A DNA stretch of 64,000 nucleotides, from positions 3,906,001 through 3,970,000 of the forward strand of contig CM060732.1 of the NCBI GenBank assembly GCA_030704615.1, read 5' to 3'. The stretch is from Takakia lepidozioides (Eukaryota; Streptophyta; Takakiopsida; Takakiales; Takakiaceae). The position numbers were made by a program, and so were the translations under genes. This document shows, piece after piece, positions 11,548-22,105 of the stretch. The first letter of the stretch is position 1. Each line of letters begins with the position of its first letter. Under the pieces are notes generated by a model that was not told the DNA's origin, ran no database searches, and worked only from the letters and a program-made list of their open reading frames with translations.

Positions 11548-11548
11548 T
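11440..11548 (+). mobile_element. Helitron-like 3' terminus, family 1, copy 1
   Basis: A conserved segment of about 105 bp ends in GCGGAGCAACGCGAAGCCCTAG followed by T (given as two joined parts: GCGGAGCAACGC and GAAGCCCTAG). Four copies in the window end at exactly this CTAG and all are followed by T, as expected for Helitrons (CTRR end, AT target). Inner sequence includes GGGGATGACC and AGTTCTCAGAATTCGTCGC. No 5' TC end or Rep/Hel gene was found. Confidence 0.6.
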
Positions 11549-11550
11549 TC

Positions 11551-11578
11551 TAGCGACGACCGAAGGTCGGAAGCTAGT
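11551..11578 (+). mobile_element. Second Helitron-like 3' end, nested
   Basis: Immediately beyond the first terminus is CGACC-GAA-GGTCG, a perfect 5-bp stem, then GAAGCTAG and T. A short hairpin a few bases before CTAG is the classic Helitron 3' signature. The GAAG-n-CTAGT context matches family 1. Confidence 0.5.
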
Positions 11579-11589
11579 TTAACGTAGAG

Positions 11590-11725
11590 CAGGAATAGGG
11601 TGCCATAGTGCCACATCATCGTCACCACGTTTCGTCGCCATGTCATCATAGCCACGTCATCGTCGCCACATCATCATAGACACGTCATCGTAGCCACGTC
11701 ATCGTCGTCGTCAATTTCTTTGGAA
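11590..11725 (+). repeat. CCACGTCATCGTCG minisatellite
   Basis: About eight units of 13-16 bp (GCCACGTCATCGTC with CATAGCC variants) run head to tail. No coding potential is assigned. Confidence 0.8.
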
Positions 11726-11928
11726 CCTGCTCGGACGACCCGCGCGAAATAGGCCAATAGAAATCCCCGCGCAACGTTTTTGGAACTGCCCGCAATGCAT
11801 CTTGATCTTCTTGTTTCCGCCATCATTCACCTTTCCGCCATATCCATGGAGCATTGCAACCTTGTGTAGAATAAGGCGAACATCAAAGGCTGGTGGTTGT
11901 CTAACTTTCTGTATTTATTACTCTTCAG

Positions 11929-12313
11929 GCAACACCAAGGTTGAGCGAGGACAAAGTAAAGCAATGCGTTGATCCCAAGCTGAATGGTGACTATCCTCCG
12001 AAGGCAGTTGCCAAGGTAGGTTTTTGTGTCAACCTTTTGAGTTGCATTCTCATTGCAAAAGATTGCATAGTAGATGTTCTCTTCAGCAATTGTCTGGCTT
12101 ATGGCAGCCCCTAGCTCCGTATTGAGGTTCTCTCAACAACTGGATAGAGGTTACCGATGCAAGTTTGGGTTGGAATGGCAGATGGCAGCAGTTGCAGCAC
12201 TCTGTGTGCAGTACGAAGGGGACTTTCGCCCCAACATGAGTATCGTGGTGAAAGCCCTGCAACCGCTTCTAACCTCAAGGCCTGCACCACAAGCAGGACC
12301 ATCTGCAGAGTAA
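11929..12313 (+). pseudogene. PTI1-like receptor-like cytoplasmic kinase, last two exons
   Basis: Exon 11929-12015 encodes 29 residues starting [18 protein letters not shown], and exon 12182-12313 encodes [20 protein letters not shown] to a stop. The join is in frame with a TTCAG acceptor, a GGTAGG donor and a GGCAG acceptor, so the intron is retained. This is the end of kinase subdomains X-XI and the C-tail of PTI1-like Ser/Thr kinases (Pto-interacting, immune signalling). The rest of the kinase (P-loop, HRD, DFG) is absent upstream, where Helitron-like ends and minisatellite sequence lie instead. The reading frame is clean, but without the catalytic core it is a fragment, possibly captured by a transposon. 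Confidence 0.8.
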
Positions 12314-12970
12314 CAAGTCTGTGTGATGTTATTAGATTCTTGATTTAGTGCTTGCATGGAGTCCAAAAACCTTGGGTACCTAGTCTGTGTTTGGCATTGA
12401 GGGTTTTATATTGAGGGGTGGTTTGCAAATGGCTTGAGGTCAGTGCTCAAACCACATCTGCACACAGACCTGCTGCATTTTGCCTTGCAATTGGCAAGTT
12501 TGGAAATATTAATTTAAAGTTGTGGGTCTGCCCACATGAGTAAGCAGAGGGGATGTCTTGAGGAAGTTGGAAGCTGGTTTGAACTGTACTTAATGGTGGG
12601 ATGATATGAGTGGAAGGGCTTGGTGTTTGACATGCGCCAAGTATCTTTGGATAGGCCAGGCTTTGTTCATCTCTGAACAGTGGCAATGTATGCCTGTTGA
12701 TGACTGCATGTATAACAATTTGGGAGGCCAAGATTATTGTTCTGGCTGCACCATGATTGGATAAAGAGGTTTCTGATTACGAAGCCTGCTCTTTGCCTGC
12801 CTGAGCATCTCTCTCAGTTTTGTGGGGGTGTGCCCACATATGTGAATTTGCAGGCATGCAGTCTAGTCACAAGACTCTGCATTGTGAAACTTGTCAAAGG
12901 TTACCGTAGATATGCTTGTGAGGATTACGGAATAGAGTGAGTGCCTAGGAGCACTGAAATTGGACGGGGT
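12314..12970. other. No gene recognised
   Basis: Probably 3' flank of the kinase fragment. I see no repeat, motif or plausible exon. Confidence 0.5.
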
Positions 12971-12974
12971 AGCA

Positions 12975-13080
12975 GTACCCCTCTTTCGCACTTGAGCAGG
13001 CAGCCCAGTTGGTGGGAATTTGTGGCTTGCCTGTGCATAACCAGGGTGATCCTGGGTTCAATCCTTCATGATCGTCCTTC
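12975..13080 (+). mobile_element. SINE with tRNA-like head
   Basis: A box (CAGCCCAGTTGGTGGG, 13001-13016) and B box (GATCCTGGGTTCAATCC, 13048-13064) are spaced as in tRNA-derived pol III promoters, but no cloverleaf or CCA stem closes. The 3' limit is not clear. Confidence 0.55.
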
Positions 13081-13339
13081 TACTGTCCCATTGTCCCCTC
13101 GATGGTGTGTGTGTTGAGCAGTAGGCTCACTTGAACTTTGGTTTCCTTTCAATTGTTGGATCACATTGGTTGTTTCACTTCATAGGAGGTGGCAATTGTG
13201 TGTGGCTGTCACAGTCACATTTGTAGTCTTTAAGCACTCCCATTTTCCAGGCGGCTTCAATCTGGGAGAGCAGCCAGATTTTTGCCGAAAGTAATTTGGT
13301 CCACTGAGGAGCAATGGACTAGGTAAACCTGTGCAAGGA

Positions 13340-13640
13340 GATGGTGAGGGCACCTTCTTCTTCTACCTATTTCAGCCTGTTTTGCCCTCTCATTAGACTC
13401 GTCCCTGAATTTGCATATTGATTGTGTAAGTTAGCTCTTTGGGTGGATTTGTGGTGCATGGGTAGATGGTCCACTGGAAGCTGCAGCAGCAGCGGCACAA
13501 TTGATAAAATCAGGCACTGGCACTGAAGGCACCTTCTTCAACACATTTCACCCTGTTTTTCCCTCTTATCAGAATTGGCCCTAAATTTCCATGTTGAATT
13601 CTGCAAGTTAGCTGGTTGAGTGAATCTTTGATAGGTTGGA
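13340..13640 (+). repeat. PPR-family 5' leader repeat
   Basis: The sequence GGTGAGGGCACCTTCTTC..TATTTCAGCCTG..GACTCGTCCCTGA matches segments at 61735 and 62575. The following GGTAGATGGTCCACTGGAAGC..GCGGCACAATTGATAAAATC matches 15142-15190 and 29139-29185. These are leader or N-terminal pieces of the same PPR family, here cut off from any long frame. Confidence 0.6.
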
Positions 13641-13789
13641 GTGACTTTGACATGATACTGCCAATGTGACAACAGAAAAGTATCCAAAAACAGGTAATAG
13701 AGATGAAGAGAAGCTGTGGAATGAATACTTTTCTAAACCCAGTCTATGGTGGGACAACCGAGGCAAAAAGGTGAATGTCTGTCAGGTTA

Positions 13790-14165
13790 CTAGATGTCAT
13801 TCTGAACATTTCCCTAGTGGACATGTATGCCAAATGTGGGTGCATCGAGGATGCCAAGGGAGTATTCAACACTATCGCTGAATGAGATGTGGTGTTATGG
13901 AGTGCAATGCTTGCGGGGTATGCACAGCAGGGGCGCGAGATGGAGGCTTTGGAGACGTATGAGTAAATGATGGGGGAAGGAGTGAAGCCCGACCACATAA
14001 CGTTTGTGTGCGTTTGCAGTGCGTGTGCGAGCCTGGCAGCCCTGAAAAAAGGGAAAGAGATCCATGGTGACATCATCAAATCTGCAATTGTACCAATGTC
14101 ATCCTAAACACTGCTCTGGTGGACATGTATGCCAAATGTGGGAGCATTGAGGATGCTCTACGATC
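13790..14165 (+). pseudogene. PPR repeat fragment 1
   Basis: The translation shows plant PLS-type PPR motifs (VDMYAKCGCIEDAKGVFN, then AMLAGYAQQGREMEALETYE, then VKPDHITFVCVC) interrupted by stops and a frameshift. It is a broken piece of the family seen at 14557-16029. Confidence 0.8.
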
Positions 14166-14234
14166 CACTCCCAAAACCAAATTTGTCAAGGAGATATTCA
14201 ATTCCCAGATGCCCCACTTTGAATGGATCGGGCT

Positions 14235-14335
14235 ACTCGCCTTGACTTTGAATTGATGGCCTCCCCCATGTCACTGACTGGAAACATGTTCAAGGAAGTT
14301 TTCTGCCGCACTTCATGGCCCTGTGCACATGTCAT
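14235..14335 (-). mobile_element. Small non-LTR retrotransposon fragment
   Basis: Near-identical by eye to the C-terminal coding part of the LINE copy at 39975-40035 (shared CTCCCCCATGTCAC and AAGTTTTCTGCC). It is inserted between two PPR fragments. Confidence 0.65.
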
Positions 14336-14556
14336 TTAAAAGTACTGGCATCCTCTAATTTTTAGTAGTACAAGAAAGTAGGTTGTTTCGGGATCTGTCT
14401 ATTTTTTGAAATGTGCGAAGCTTTGGTGGTTATAGCGTGGTGCGAGAGGCCATGGCTACTCAGTTGCCCGCTGGTGCTGTCGCGGAGCAGTTTAAGGGCA
14501 GAAATGAGGTTCTCTGGATGGGTTGGTCAAACCCTCCCTGGTGGTGACTCTCACTG

Positions 14557-15104
14557 GTGGTTTTGCAAGAGGTCCATGCATGTGACATCGTCAAACCTAG
14601 ATTTGTACCAGATGTCATCCTGAACACTACCCTGCTGGACATGTATGTCAAATGTGAGTGCATAGAGGATGTAAAGGGAGTGTTCGACAGTATGGCTGAA
14701 AGAAATGTGGTGTCGTGGAGTGCGATGATTGCAGGATATGCACAGCAAGGGGCGGGATGGAGGCTTTGGAGACCTATGAGCAATTGATGTGCGAAAGGGT
14801 GAAGCCCAACCACATCACATTTGTTTGCGTTTGCAATGCTTGTGCAAGCCTGGCAGCCCTGGAAAGGTGCAATGAGGTCCATGGTGACATCGTCAAAGCT
14901 AGATTTGTACCAGATGTCATCCTGATCACTGCCTTGCTGGACCTGTATGTCAAATGTGAGTGCATCGAGGATGCAAAGGGAGTGTTCGACAGGATGACTG
15001 AACAAAATGTGGTGTCGTGCAATTCAATGATCGCAAGATATGCCCAGCATGTTGTCATAGGGAGGTCCTGCAACTATTTGAAGGAATGTAAAAGAACGGC
15101 TTGA
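14557..15104 (+). pseudogene. PPR repeat fragment 2
   Basis: Two overlapping frames encode successive PPR motifs (LDMYVKCECIEDVKGVFD, MIAGYAQQGAG, then LERCNEVHGDIVKARFVPD, LDLYVKCECIEDAKGVFD). A single frameshift near 14760 divides them. It ends near 15104 by stop, before the next fragment's leader. Confidence 0.8.
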
Positions 15105-15126
15105 AGCCGGACAGTATCACCTTTAT

Positions 15127-16029
15127 ATGTGGTCTCTCTGGGTAGATGGTCAACTGAATGCAGCAGTTGTAGCGGCACAGTTGATGAAATCAGGCACCTC
15201 ATCCATGGCCACAACTTTTGAAAGAGGATCAAGAGAGGGAGTCCACAATACCTCTTCTGGCACTTCTGGGCATGTGAAGATACTTCGTGCGACAGGCAGA
15301 CTGGCAGAGGCTCTACAGACTATAAACCAAGGAGGCATTTCAGCAGATTCAGATACGTATGCTTATCTCTTGCTTAAGTGCATCAAGATGGGAGGTCTGG
15401 AAGCTGGAAAGCAGGTGCACACTCACATTATCCAAAGTGGATTCACGTCAATTTTTTTTCTACTCAACTCCCTTGTCAACATGTATGTTAAGTGTGGGAG
15501 CATCATGGATGCTCATCAAGTGTTCAACAGAATGCCTCAACGATGTTTGATCATGTGGAACATAATGTTGGCAGGATTTACCAAGCACGGGTGTGGTAGG
15601 AATGCTTTGGAGACCTATGAGCAAATGCTGCGCGAAAGGGTGAAGCCCAACCACATCACATTTGTTTGTGTTTACAATGTGTGTGCAAGCCGGGGAGCTC
15701 TGGAAAAGGGGAAAGAGGTCCATGGCGACATCGTCAAAGCTGGAATTGTACCAAATGTCATTCTGCAAACTGCTCTGGTGGACATGTATGCCAAATGTGG
15801 GTGCATTAAGGATGCGAAGGGAGTTTTCAACACTATGGCTGAACGAGATGTGGTGCCATTGGACGTGATGCTTGCAGGGTATGCACAGCAAGAACGTGAT
15901 ATGGAGGATTTGGAGACTTACGAACAAATGATGGGAGAAGGGGTGAAGCCCAACCACATCACGTTTGGGTGCGTTTGCAATGCGTGTGCAAGCTTGGGAG
16001 AGCTGGAATTGTACCAGATTTCATTCTGA
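15127..16029 (+). pseudogene. PPR protein, N-terminal part with about five repeats
   Basis: The best preserved PPR frame (about 300 codons) starts with the family leader (GTSSMATTF, then LRATGRLAEALQTI) and carries repeats with VHTHIIQSGF, VNMYVKCGSIMDAHQVF, IMLAGFTKHG, VKPNHITFVCV, VDMYAKCGCIKDAKGVF. This spacing is typical of PLS-class organellar RNA editing factors. It loses frame near 16000 where a deletion joins two repeats. Further pieces (16051-16275) repeat ALEKGKEVHGDIVKAGI, an internal duplication. The E/DYW tail is at 16437-17130. An intact gene would have about 15 repeats plus the tail, so this copy is truncated internally. Confidence 0.8.
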
Positions 16030-16436
16030 ACAATACCCTGGTGGACATGTTTGCAAAATGTGGGTGCATCTAGGACGCAATGGGAGGGTTCAACACTATG
16101 GCTGAATAAGATGTGGCGTCGTGCAAGCCTGGCAGCCCTAGAGAAGGGCAAAGAGGTGCATGGGGATATCGTCAAAGCTGGAATTATACCAAATGTCATT
16201 CTAAACACTGCCCTGGCAGCTCTGGAAAAGGGGAAAGAAGTCCATGGCGACATCTTCAGAGCATGGTTGTCATAGGGAGGTCCTGCAACTATTTGAATGA
16301 ATGCAAAAGAACGGCTTGAAGCAGTATGTGTTCTCTCTGCTGCAGCCACACTGGCCTTCTGAATGAAGGTAGACGCTACTTCGATTCCCTGATTCAAGAT
16401 CATGGTGTCACTCCGACAATATAGCACTTTGGCTGC

Positions 16437-17130
16437 ATGTTGGACCTTCTTGGACGTGCGGGACAACTGGATGAGGCAGTGGACCTGATTAATAAAATGC
16501 CAATCAATCCAGATGTTGTGGTGTGGAAGGCCTTGTTTAGTGCCTGCAGAATCCATGACAATGTAGAGATGGCTCAACGTGCAGCAACATCTATCCTCAA
16601 GTGGAATGAACAGGATTCCGTGACTTATGTTGCTATCAAACATCTATACTGCAGCTGGCAGATGGGTTGATACTGTAAAGGTGAGAAGAATGATGAAGGT
16701 CAGAGGGGTTGAAAAGGAGCCAGGTCGCTGCTGCATTGAGGTTTGCAACAGGGTGCACACCTTCATTGTAGATGACAAGTTGCATCCCAGAATTAAGGAA
16801 ATCCATGCTGAGCTGAGAAGATTGTCTGGGAAGATGAAGGAGGCGGGGTATGTGCCTGATAGGCGCTTTGTATTGCATGATGTGGGGAGGAGGAAAAGGA
16901 ATTTTCTCTTGGCCACCACAGTGGGAAGCTGGCCATTGGTTTTGGGCTGATCAGCATGACCCCTAGGACGCCTCTCCGTCTCATCAAGAATCTTTGAGTG
17001 TGTGGTGGCTGCCACACCTCCACCAAATTTATCTCAAAGATTGTTGGCCGAGCAATTGTTGTACGGGAAACTAACCGCTTTCACCACTTTGAAGATGAGA
17101 TTTGTTCTTGTGGTGATTACTGGTGAAAGG
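16437..17130 (+). pseudogene. PPR E/E+/DYW tail, copy 2
   Basis: Reads LDLLGRAGQLDEAVDLI (last repeat), EPGRCCIEVCNRVHTF (E+), then the DYW deaminase part: [12 protein letters not shown] and EICSCGDYW with a natural stop after the W at about 17130. Breaks are a frameshift near 16640, another near 16890 that removes the HSE/glutamate region, and a TGA just before VCGGCH. In the family the DYW domain deaminates cytidine in organelle transcripts; this copy lacks the catalytic Glu. Confidence 0.85.
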
Positions 17131-17833
17131 ATGTCTTCTTGGAACGATGCAAGTGTCTTGCTTCATTCATTGATCTGTGACTTAGCTACTCACACCATCC
17201 ACCATTTCCCGAAAGTATTGACCATGATGTACTGTTGAGTGCATTTCCTGTGCCATAAAGCCACAGGAAATGATAGTGGGGTCTACCCGGCATAGGTGGG
17301 AGGTCAGCTGCACTTGGTGATTTTTGACTGATTCTGGTGACAGTGGATGGAAATCAGAGTGCTGTCCTAATTCTGGGTTTGGGTGGTGGAGCTTCTCCAA
17401 AGCTTGAAGATGGAAGTGAATACAAATTTTAATGAGCTTGATGAGAGGGGCAGCCATGTGCACAAGTTTGTTCAGCATCTTAAATTTGGACATGGGTTTG
17501 TTTCTCGTGGTGTGGCTTTGGATGGAGCCCTTGATGAACTTGCATGAATATTGTCAAAAGCTAGCCTTAACCCACCAAGATCCAATCCCATGGTGGATGC
17601 TTGAAAGTTCATGCAGTGAATGTAAGGATATTTGGGTATGTTGTTATTGATTGATGCGGCTTGTGAAAATTGAATGTTGAAATGCAGATCCACCATTTTT
17701 TTTCCAGAAAAAAACAAAACACCGGATCTCTGCATGTACCACCGTGGGGATGACCCAGCCCTTTTTTTGTGAAAAATTGAACATAGTTCTCAGTATTCGT
17801 CGCTAGTAGTGCGGAGCAACGCGAAGCCCTAGT
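17131..17833 (+). mobile_element. DYW 3' flank ending in Helitron-like terminus, copy 2
   Basis: Highly similar to 10920-11547, with two segments (about 17208-17270 and 17483-17507) present here but missing there. It ends in the same GAAGCCCTAG followed by T (CTAG at 17829-17832). The pair indicates that a DYW-gene tail plus its flank moved together. Confidence 0.6.
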
Positions 17834-17843
17834 TTTTTTTAAT

Positions 17844-18079
17844 AGGAAACCTGGGGCACATCGGCTGGTAGCTCAGCTTGGTAAGTGCACAGTGTGTCGC
17901 CTTGGTGGTTCGGGGTTCAAACCCGCTGCCCCGTGACCGGTTGGTCTGGTGGTGACGTTTCCCACCTGTGTGCCTAATGGCTTATCTGCAAGGGGGTTAA
18001 TTTTCCCCCTCCTCAAGGGCCTGAATTGTGAGCGGTCGCTCTTCCAGGTTTCCTTTTTAAAAAAAAAACAAAAAAAAAC
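17844..18079 (+). mobile_element. SINE with tRNA-like head and A-rich tail
   Basis: A box GTAGCTCAGCTTGGTAAG (17868-17886) and B box GGTTCGGGGTTCAAACC (17907-17923) are close to consensus. A body of about 120 bp follows, then an A-rich tail (AAAAAAAAAACAAAAAAAAA). Unusually, an 11-bp inverted repeat AGGAAACCTGG / CCAGGTTTCCT (17844-17854, 18044-18054) flanks the body. Confidence 0.7.
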
Positions 18080-18778
18080 TGGGGGTTCAAAATAAATGAG
18101 GATAACAAGGGAGCGATGGCGGAGCTGCGAGACGACCTCCAACGGTCATCGCGCCTCTATCCTCCACCACCTTTCGCTGTTTTACTCTCCTCAATTCTAG
18201 TGCCTAATCTTCATAAGCTTCCTTCCACGTTTGGCTTTCTTTTGGTATGCAAATTGGGCATTTTTAGTGTTATTTCAAGCCCCATAATGTTGGCCGAGCT
18301 CCGCGGTTTGTGGAGAGGCCCTCCAACGGTCGCTTCGTCTTTCTCATCAGCTCACTTCTAGATCTCCTGCCTAGGTTAAATATTGGTAGGTATTATTTCA
18401 TTTCCCTTCTGATAGCCCGCTTTGAGAGCTTCATTTTGATAGTTTAAAAGTTTCAGCTTCGTTTTTTAGTCGAATTTTATCAAGATCATTCAGATGCCGC
18501 TGCCTGTCTGTTTTTTCATCCTCTCCCTCTCTGTGTTCTTATTCATCTCCCACTAAATGTTTGGGATCCCCTATTTCCCCCCTCATTCAGTATCAGCCGC
18601 CTTTATTTACTTCTCTGCCAGCTTGGTCGGTCCTTGCCCGCCACCTTTTGTGGAAACCAGCTCTCCTTTCCTTCTGCTCTCTTCCTTCGTCGCCTAGTCT
18701 GCGTTTTTCGCTTGAGTCAGGTCTCAACTCTGAGATTCATTCTTGCCTATCCTTGAGCTCTTTCTCCCCTTCATCACA

Positions 18779-19605
18779 ATGGCCCCACTCAGGAGCAACA
18801 GGTTCAAGGGCAAAGTGTCTTCGAGCCAGCGACAAACCCAAGGCTCCACACTGCCCCTGTCGAGGAACTTGGAACCTTCTACGGGCACTGGCTTTTTCCT
18901 GGCGCATCAGGCAAGGTCCAGAATCGGCTTTCCCAATGGACCTATAAGGAATCCAACTTCCCCCTTGGAGTTCAACCCCCGTTCTCCCTCTCTTCCGTTG
19001 GCTAAGATTCCCAGGACGGGATCGCCGCTGCTGGTAGCACCACCGTCCCCCACACCTGCTGAGGATTACCCGGAGGACTCCACTCCTCCTTTGGAAGCTC
19101 TTCTCAGTGGCAGGGACGACATTCCAATGATATCCATGAACTTACCGGACCTTCACAAGAGGGTATCATCCATGGAAGACTTCGGAATACTACTGCTTTT
19201 CCCAGGGAAGAAGGTGGGCAGGGCATATGTTAGAGACTGGGCTATTAGGTATCTCGGAGGATCAGGTGAGCCGAGACAACGTTTTTGTCGGGCAAAGGGC
19301 AGAGGGTTCTTCTCGATTTTATTTAAACTCAAGAAGCGGCTGATCAGGCCTTGCTCTTCAACCCTCACACCAGAGGTCTTAACGTCAATGTTTTCCCATG
19401 GTTTTCAAAGATGGGGAACAAAAATGGCCAGCTCTGGGGCCCAAGAATTGTTTCAGTTCCTTACATACCGTACCAATACCTGGAGAATCTTCCAGACATA
19501 GCCAACCACTTCGGCCATTTGTTTTGGTTGTATGTTTGTATTTGACCCACAAATGTGTGCCCACAGCTTACGCCAGATCCAGCCTGGAAATCGGCAACTA
19601 TAGCT
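18779..19605 (+). pseudogene. L1-like ORF1, DUF4283-type N-terminal half
   Basis: Starts MAPLRSNRFKGKV with a Pro/Ser-rich head, then a conserved block with LLLFPGKKVGRAYVRDWAI, FFSILFK and YIPYQYLENLPDIANHFG, as in plant L1 ORF1 (DUF4283) nucleic-acid-binding proteins. Frameshifts lie near 19350 and 19510; CVPTAYARSSLEIG follows in another frame. Coding stops at the inversion breakpoint near 19605. Confidence 0.7.
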
Positions 19606-22105
19606 TCAAGGCTTTATGATTCAGGACCTCCTCAATCAGGGACATCCCCAACAAGGCTCCCTCATGGGCGGAATCAGGCTCCAGTAATTGCTCAGCAGAT
19701 ACCTCAAGGGTATCATTTTTTTCGCCTTTGGAAGACCAGTTGACTCCCGCTTGGAGCCTCCACTTCCTTTCCTGACTTTTGTGGTGGATATCCAGGTTGT
19801 TCCTAGCCCCAACGTAAGTATAGTAAGTGTGGCTATCGCATCTGGGTGATTCCAGATGAATTTGACATACTCGTAGGCACTTGGTGAGGGCCGCTACTTT
19901 CCCTTTCCTGATAGCAGCCAGGGTTTGACTCATACGCTGGCTTAAAATGTTGACAGCCTTGAGCTTTGTTAGGAATCTATCCACAGGGTTCTGACCAATA
20001 GACCCAGCTTCTGACCAAGCTTGAACTGGCCTAATATGTAAGCGGGTAATTTCAGAAGCATACTATTTAGCTTGTATAACCCACTACCTCTGCGTTGGGC
20101 TGATGGAATAGTAATAGACAAGGTTATTGGGGCATGGTCAAATCCCAAGGGGATTGGTTCCTGAGGCTCTCTTTTGGACCATTGGACAAGACCGTACGAA
20201 ACATATGCCTTGTCCAAACGGGCCATGTGAAGACGGTCCAGGGATCTAATTGGTCCAGGTGAAGGAAAGATCAACCGATTGCTGCGATATGGGCATTGCC
20301 TCTGTGAGATTGTGATTTTGGATGGATGAATACCATTGATCCATTTCTTCCCTGTTTGGGTTGAAAGACCCAGCTCCACGCTTGTCCAGGTGAGACTCCA
20401 CCATATTGAAGTCGCCAGTCAGGATCCAATTATGAATTGCTGATTCTGCTAGCATTTTGGCATTAAGAGTGCTCCAGAAACCACTTATTTTTGCAGCTAT
20501 GTTCGGAGCATAGATGTTGACCAAGCCAATGTTTCCATGATTATCTGGGAGTTGAAGAGCACAGAACTGAACCCAACCCGCCAACCAGGTGGCTTCAGAC
20601 GACATAAAAGGGAGAAGAGATGGGGAAGATAGGATGGCTGTTCCACCTTTCGTTCCTTCTGAGGTTGGTTTCCATAAAGCAGAGGCCAACGGCCAAAGGT
20701 GATTGGAAAAGCTGTTGATTTTGGTCTGGTCTAATTTATGTTCTTGTAGAAAAACTATGGAGTCCTTGGAGAGGAAGGGGGACAGCCAAATTTTGACTTT
20801 GAGTCTTTTGAGGGAGCTGGGGTTTGAGCCCAGCCCTCTGATATTTCAAGAATGAAGGTTAATGATCATTTATTGGAAGTTGAAGGCCGGGATGAGATAT
20901 CCCCTTTGATGGCCCTGGTTCTTGGAAGGAAAATTTGAGTCTTTGATCGCTGGGGCAGTGTGATTTGACCCATGAAAACTCAACTGGGGGTTTGACTGTT
21001 TTTTTTTCGATTTGGATGAAGATGCCCCGAGGGCTCTGAAGATTGCAGAGGGTGCCGATGTAATGGAATTGGCTATCAGAAATCAAGGATATGGCGAGAG
21101 AGGTTATACTGACGTTTGGTGGGAAGAATTCTGCAGACTACAGGGAATGAATGAGAGGGTGCTGAAAGGAAGCATCCTTATCATAGGTTATATGTCCCAA
21201 AGGAGTGACGTCAAGCAACTGAAGAGCCGGGATTTTCTGTCTGGAGTGTTTCTTCTTGATGTGACTCTTGCAACATAGTAGCCAGCATCTGAATTGATCC
21301 CTAGATAGAATCCTGTGGTTGTTGTCGTCCATTTCAGATTCCACAATCGCATCCAGGAGCTGAAAACCATTCACCAGTGTGTCATGGTTCCGTATCTGCA
21401 GTCTGTGTCCCCCTCTTGGGGTGTTGAGTCCAGCCTCGTATGTCCACATAGCTCCAATAGGTGGTGGTAGTGCGTAAACCTCTGCCTCTTCCATAAGTGC
21501 AAGCACATTTGTATTTGGTTTATAGCTTAGTCCTGGATGGTCTTCCATGTAAGCCCCCCAAAATATTTTAACCAATGGAGTAAGGTAATAGTGAGGGAGA
21601 TATGCTTCGAAAAATTCTTGAATTTTCCTCTTGAACATAATCTCAGGGTTGCCATTGGGAGGGCAGGTCTGGATGAAGTGGCGAACGTCCGCAGTCGTGA
21701 TCCAGAGGGACTCCAGTATTTCCATATCCTCCGAGGTGATGAGTATAGAGGGCAGACGACCCTTTCTGAAAATGATGGGGGTAATACATGAAGCCTGCGG
21801 AGCGTCAAATACCTCCAGAGCTGAACAACCTTTCAAATTGAGCCCAGGGAAGGAGCAAGTAGCAAGATCAATTTTAGCAAATGTAGGATTATTGGCAATT
21901 CCTGAGATGACAGTGGGGTTGGCGTGGATGGATGGTAGAACCAGAGTCGGTGTTGGAGATGGAGATTGGTCCATGATTTGGCTTTGCCCTTGATGATGGC
22001 TTTGTTATGCTGTTGGAGATGATTCGCTTCCATGAACTTGGGGTCCACATGTGTAGATTGTTTCCTGCAAACTGCCTGAGGAGGTTTAAATTGCAGGGAG
22101 TTTGA
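19605..22105 (-). pseudogene. L1-like ORF1 C-terminal half and ORF2 endonuclease (inverted block)
   Basis: On the minus strand, 21974-21138 encodes a region of about 278 residues, probably the ORF1 C-terminal half. The AP-endonuclease of ORF2 follows: NIRGLGS near 20840, FLQEHKLD, GGTAILSS, IYAPN, then TGDFNMVE (catalytic) and GFDHAPI. The linker near 19700 has VNWSSKGEKND, typical just before RT. A TGA replaces the Trp before NIRGLGS, and several frames are needed. Restoring the orientation would join it to the flanking plus-strand halves. Confidence 0.75.

Noticed and set aside
17867-17935. Functional tRNA gene
   Set aside because: A and B boxes fit, but acceptor and anticodon stems do not close and an A-rich tail follows, so SINE is preferred. 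The same holds for the other six heads.
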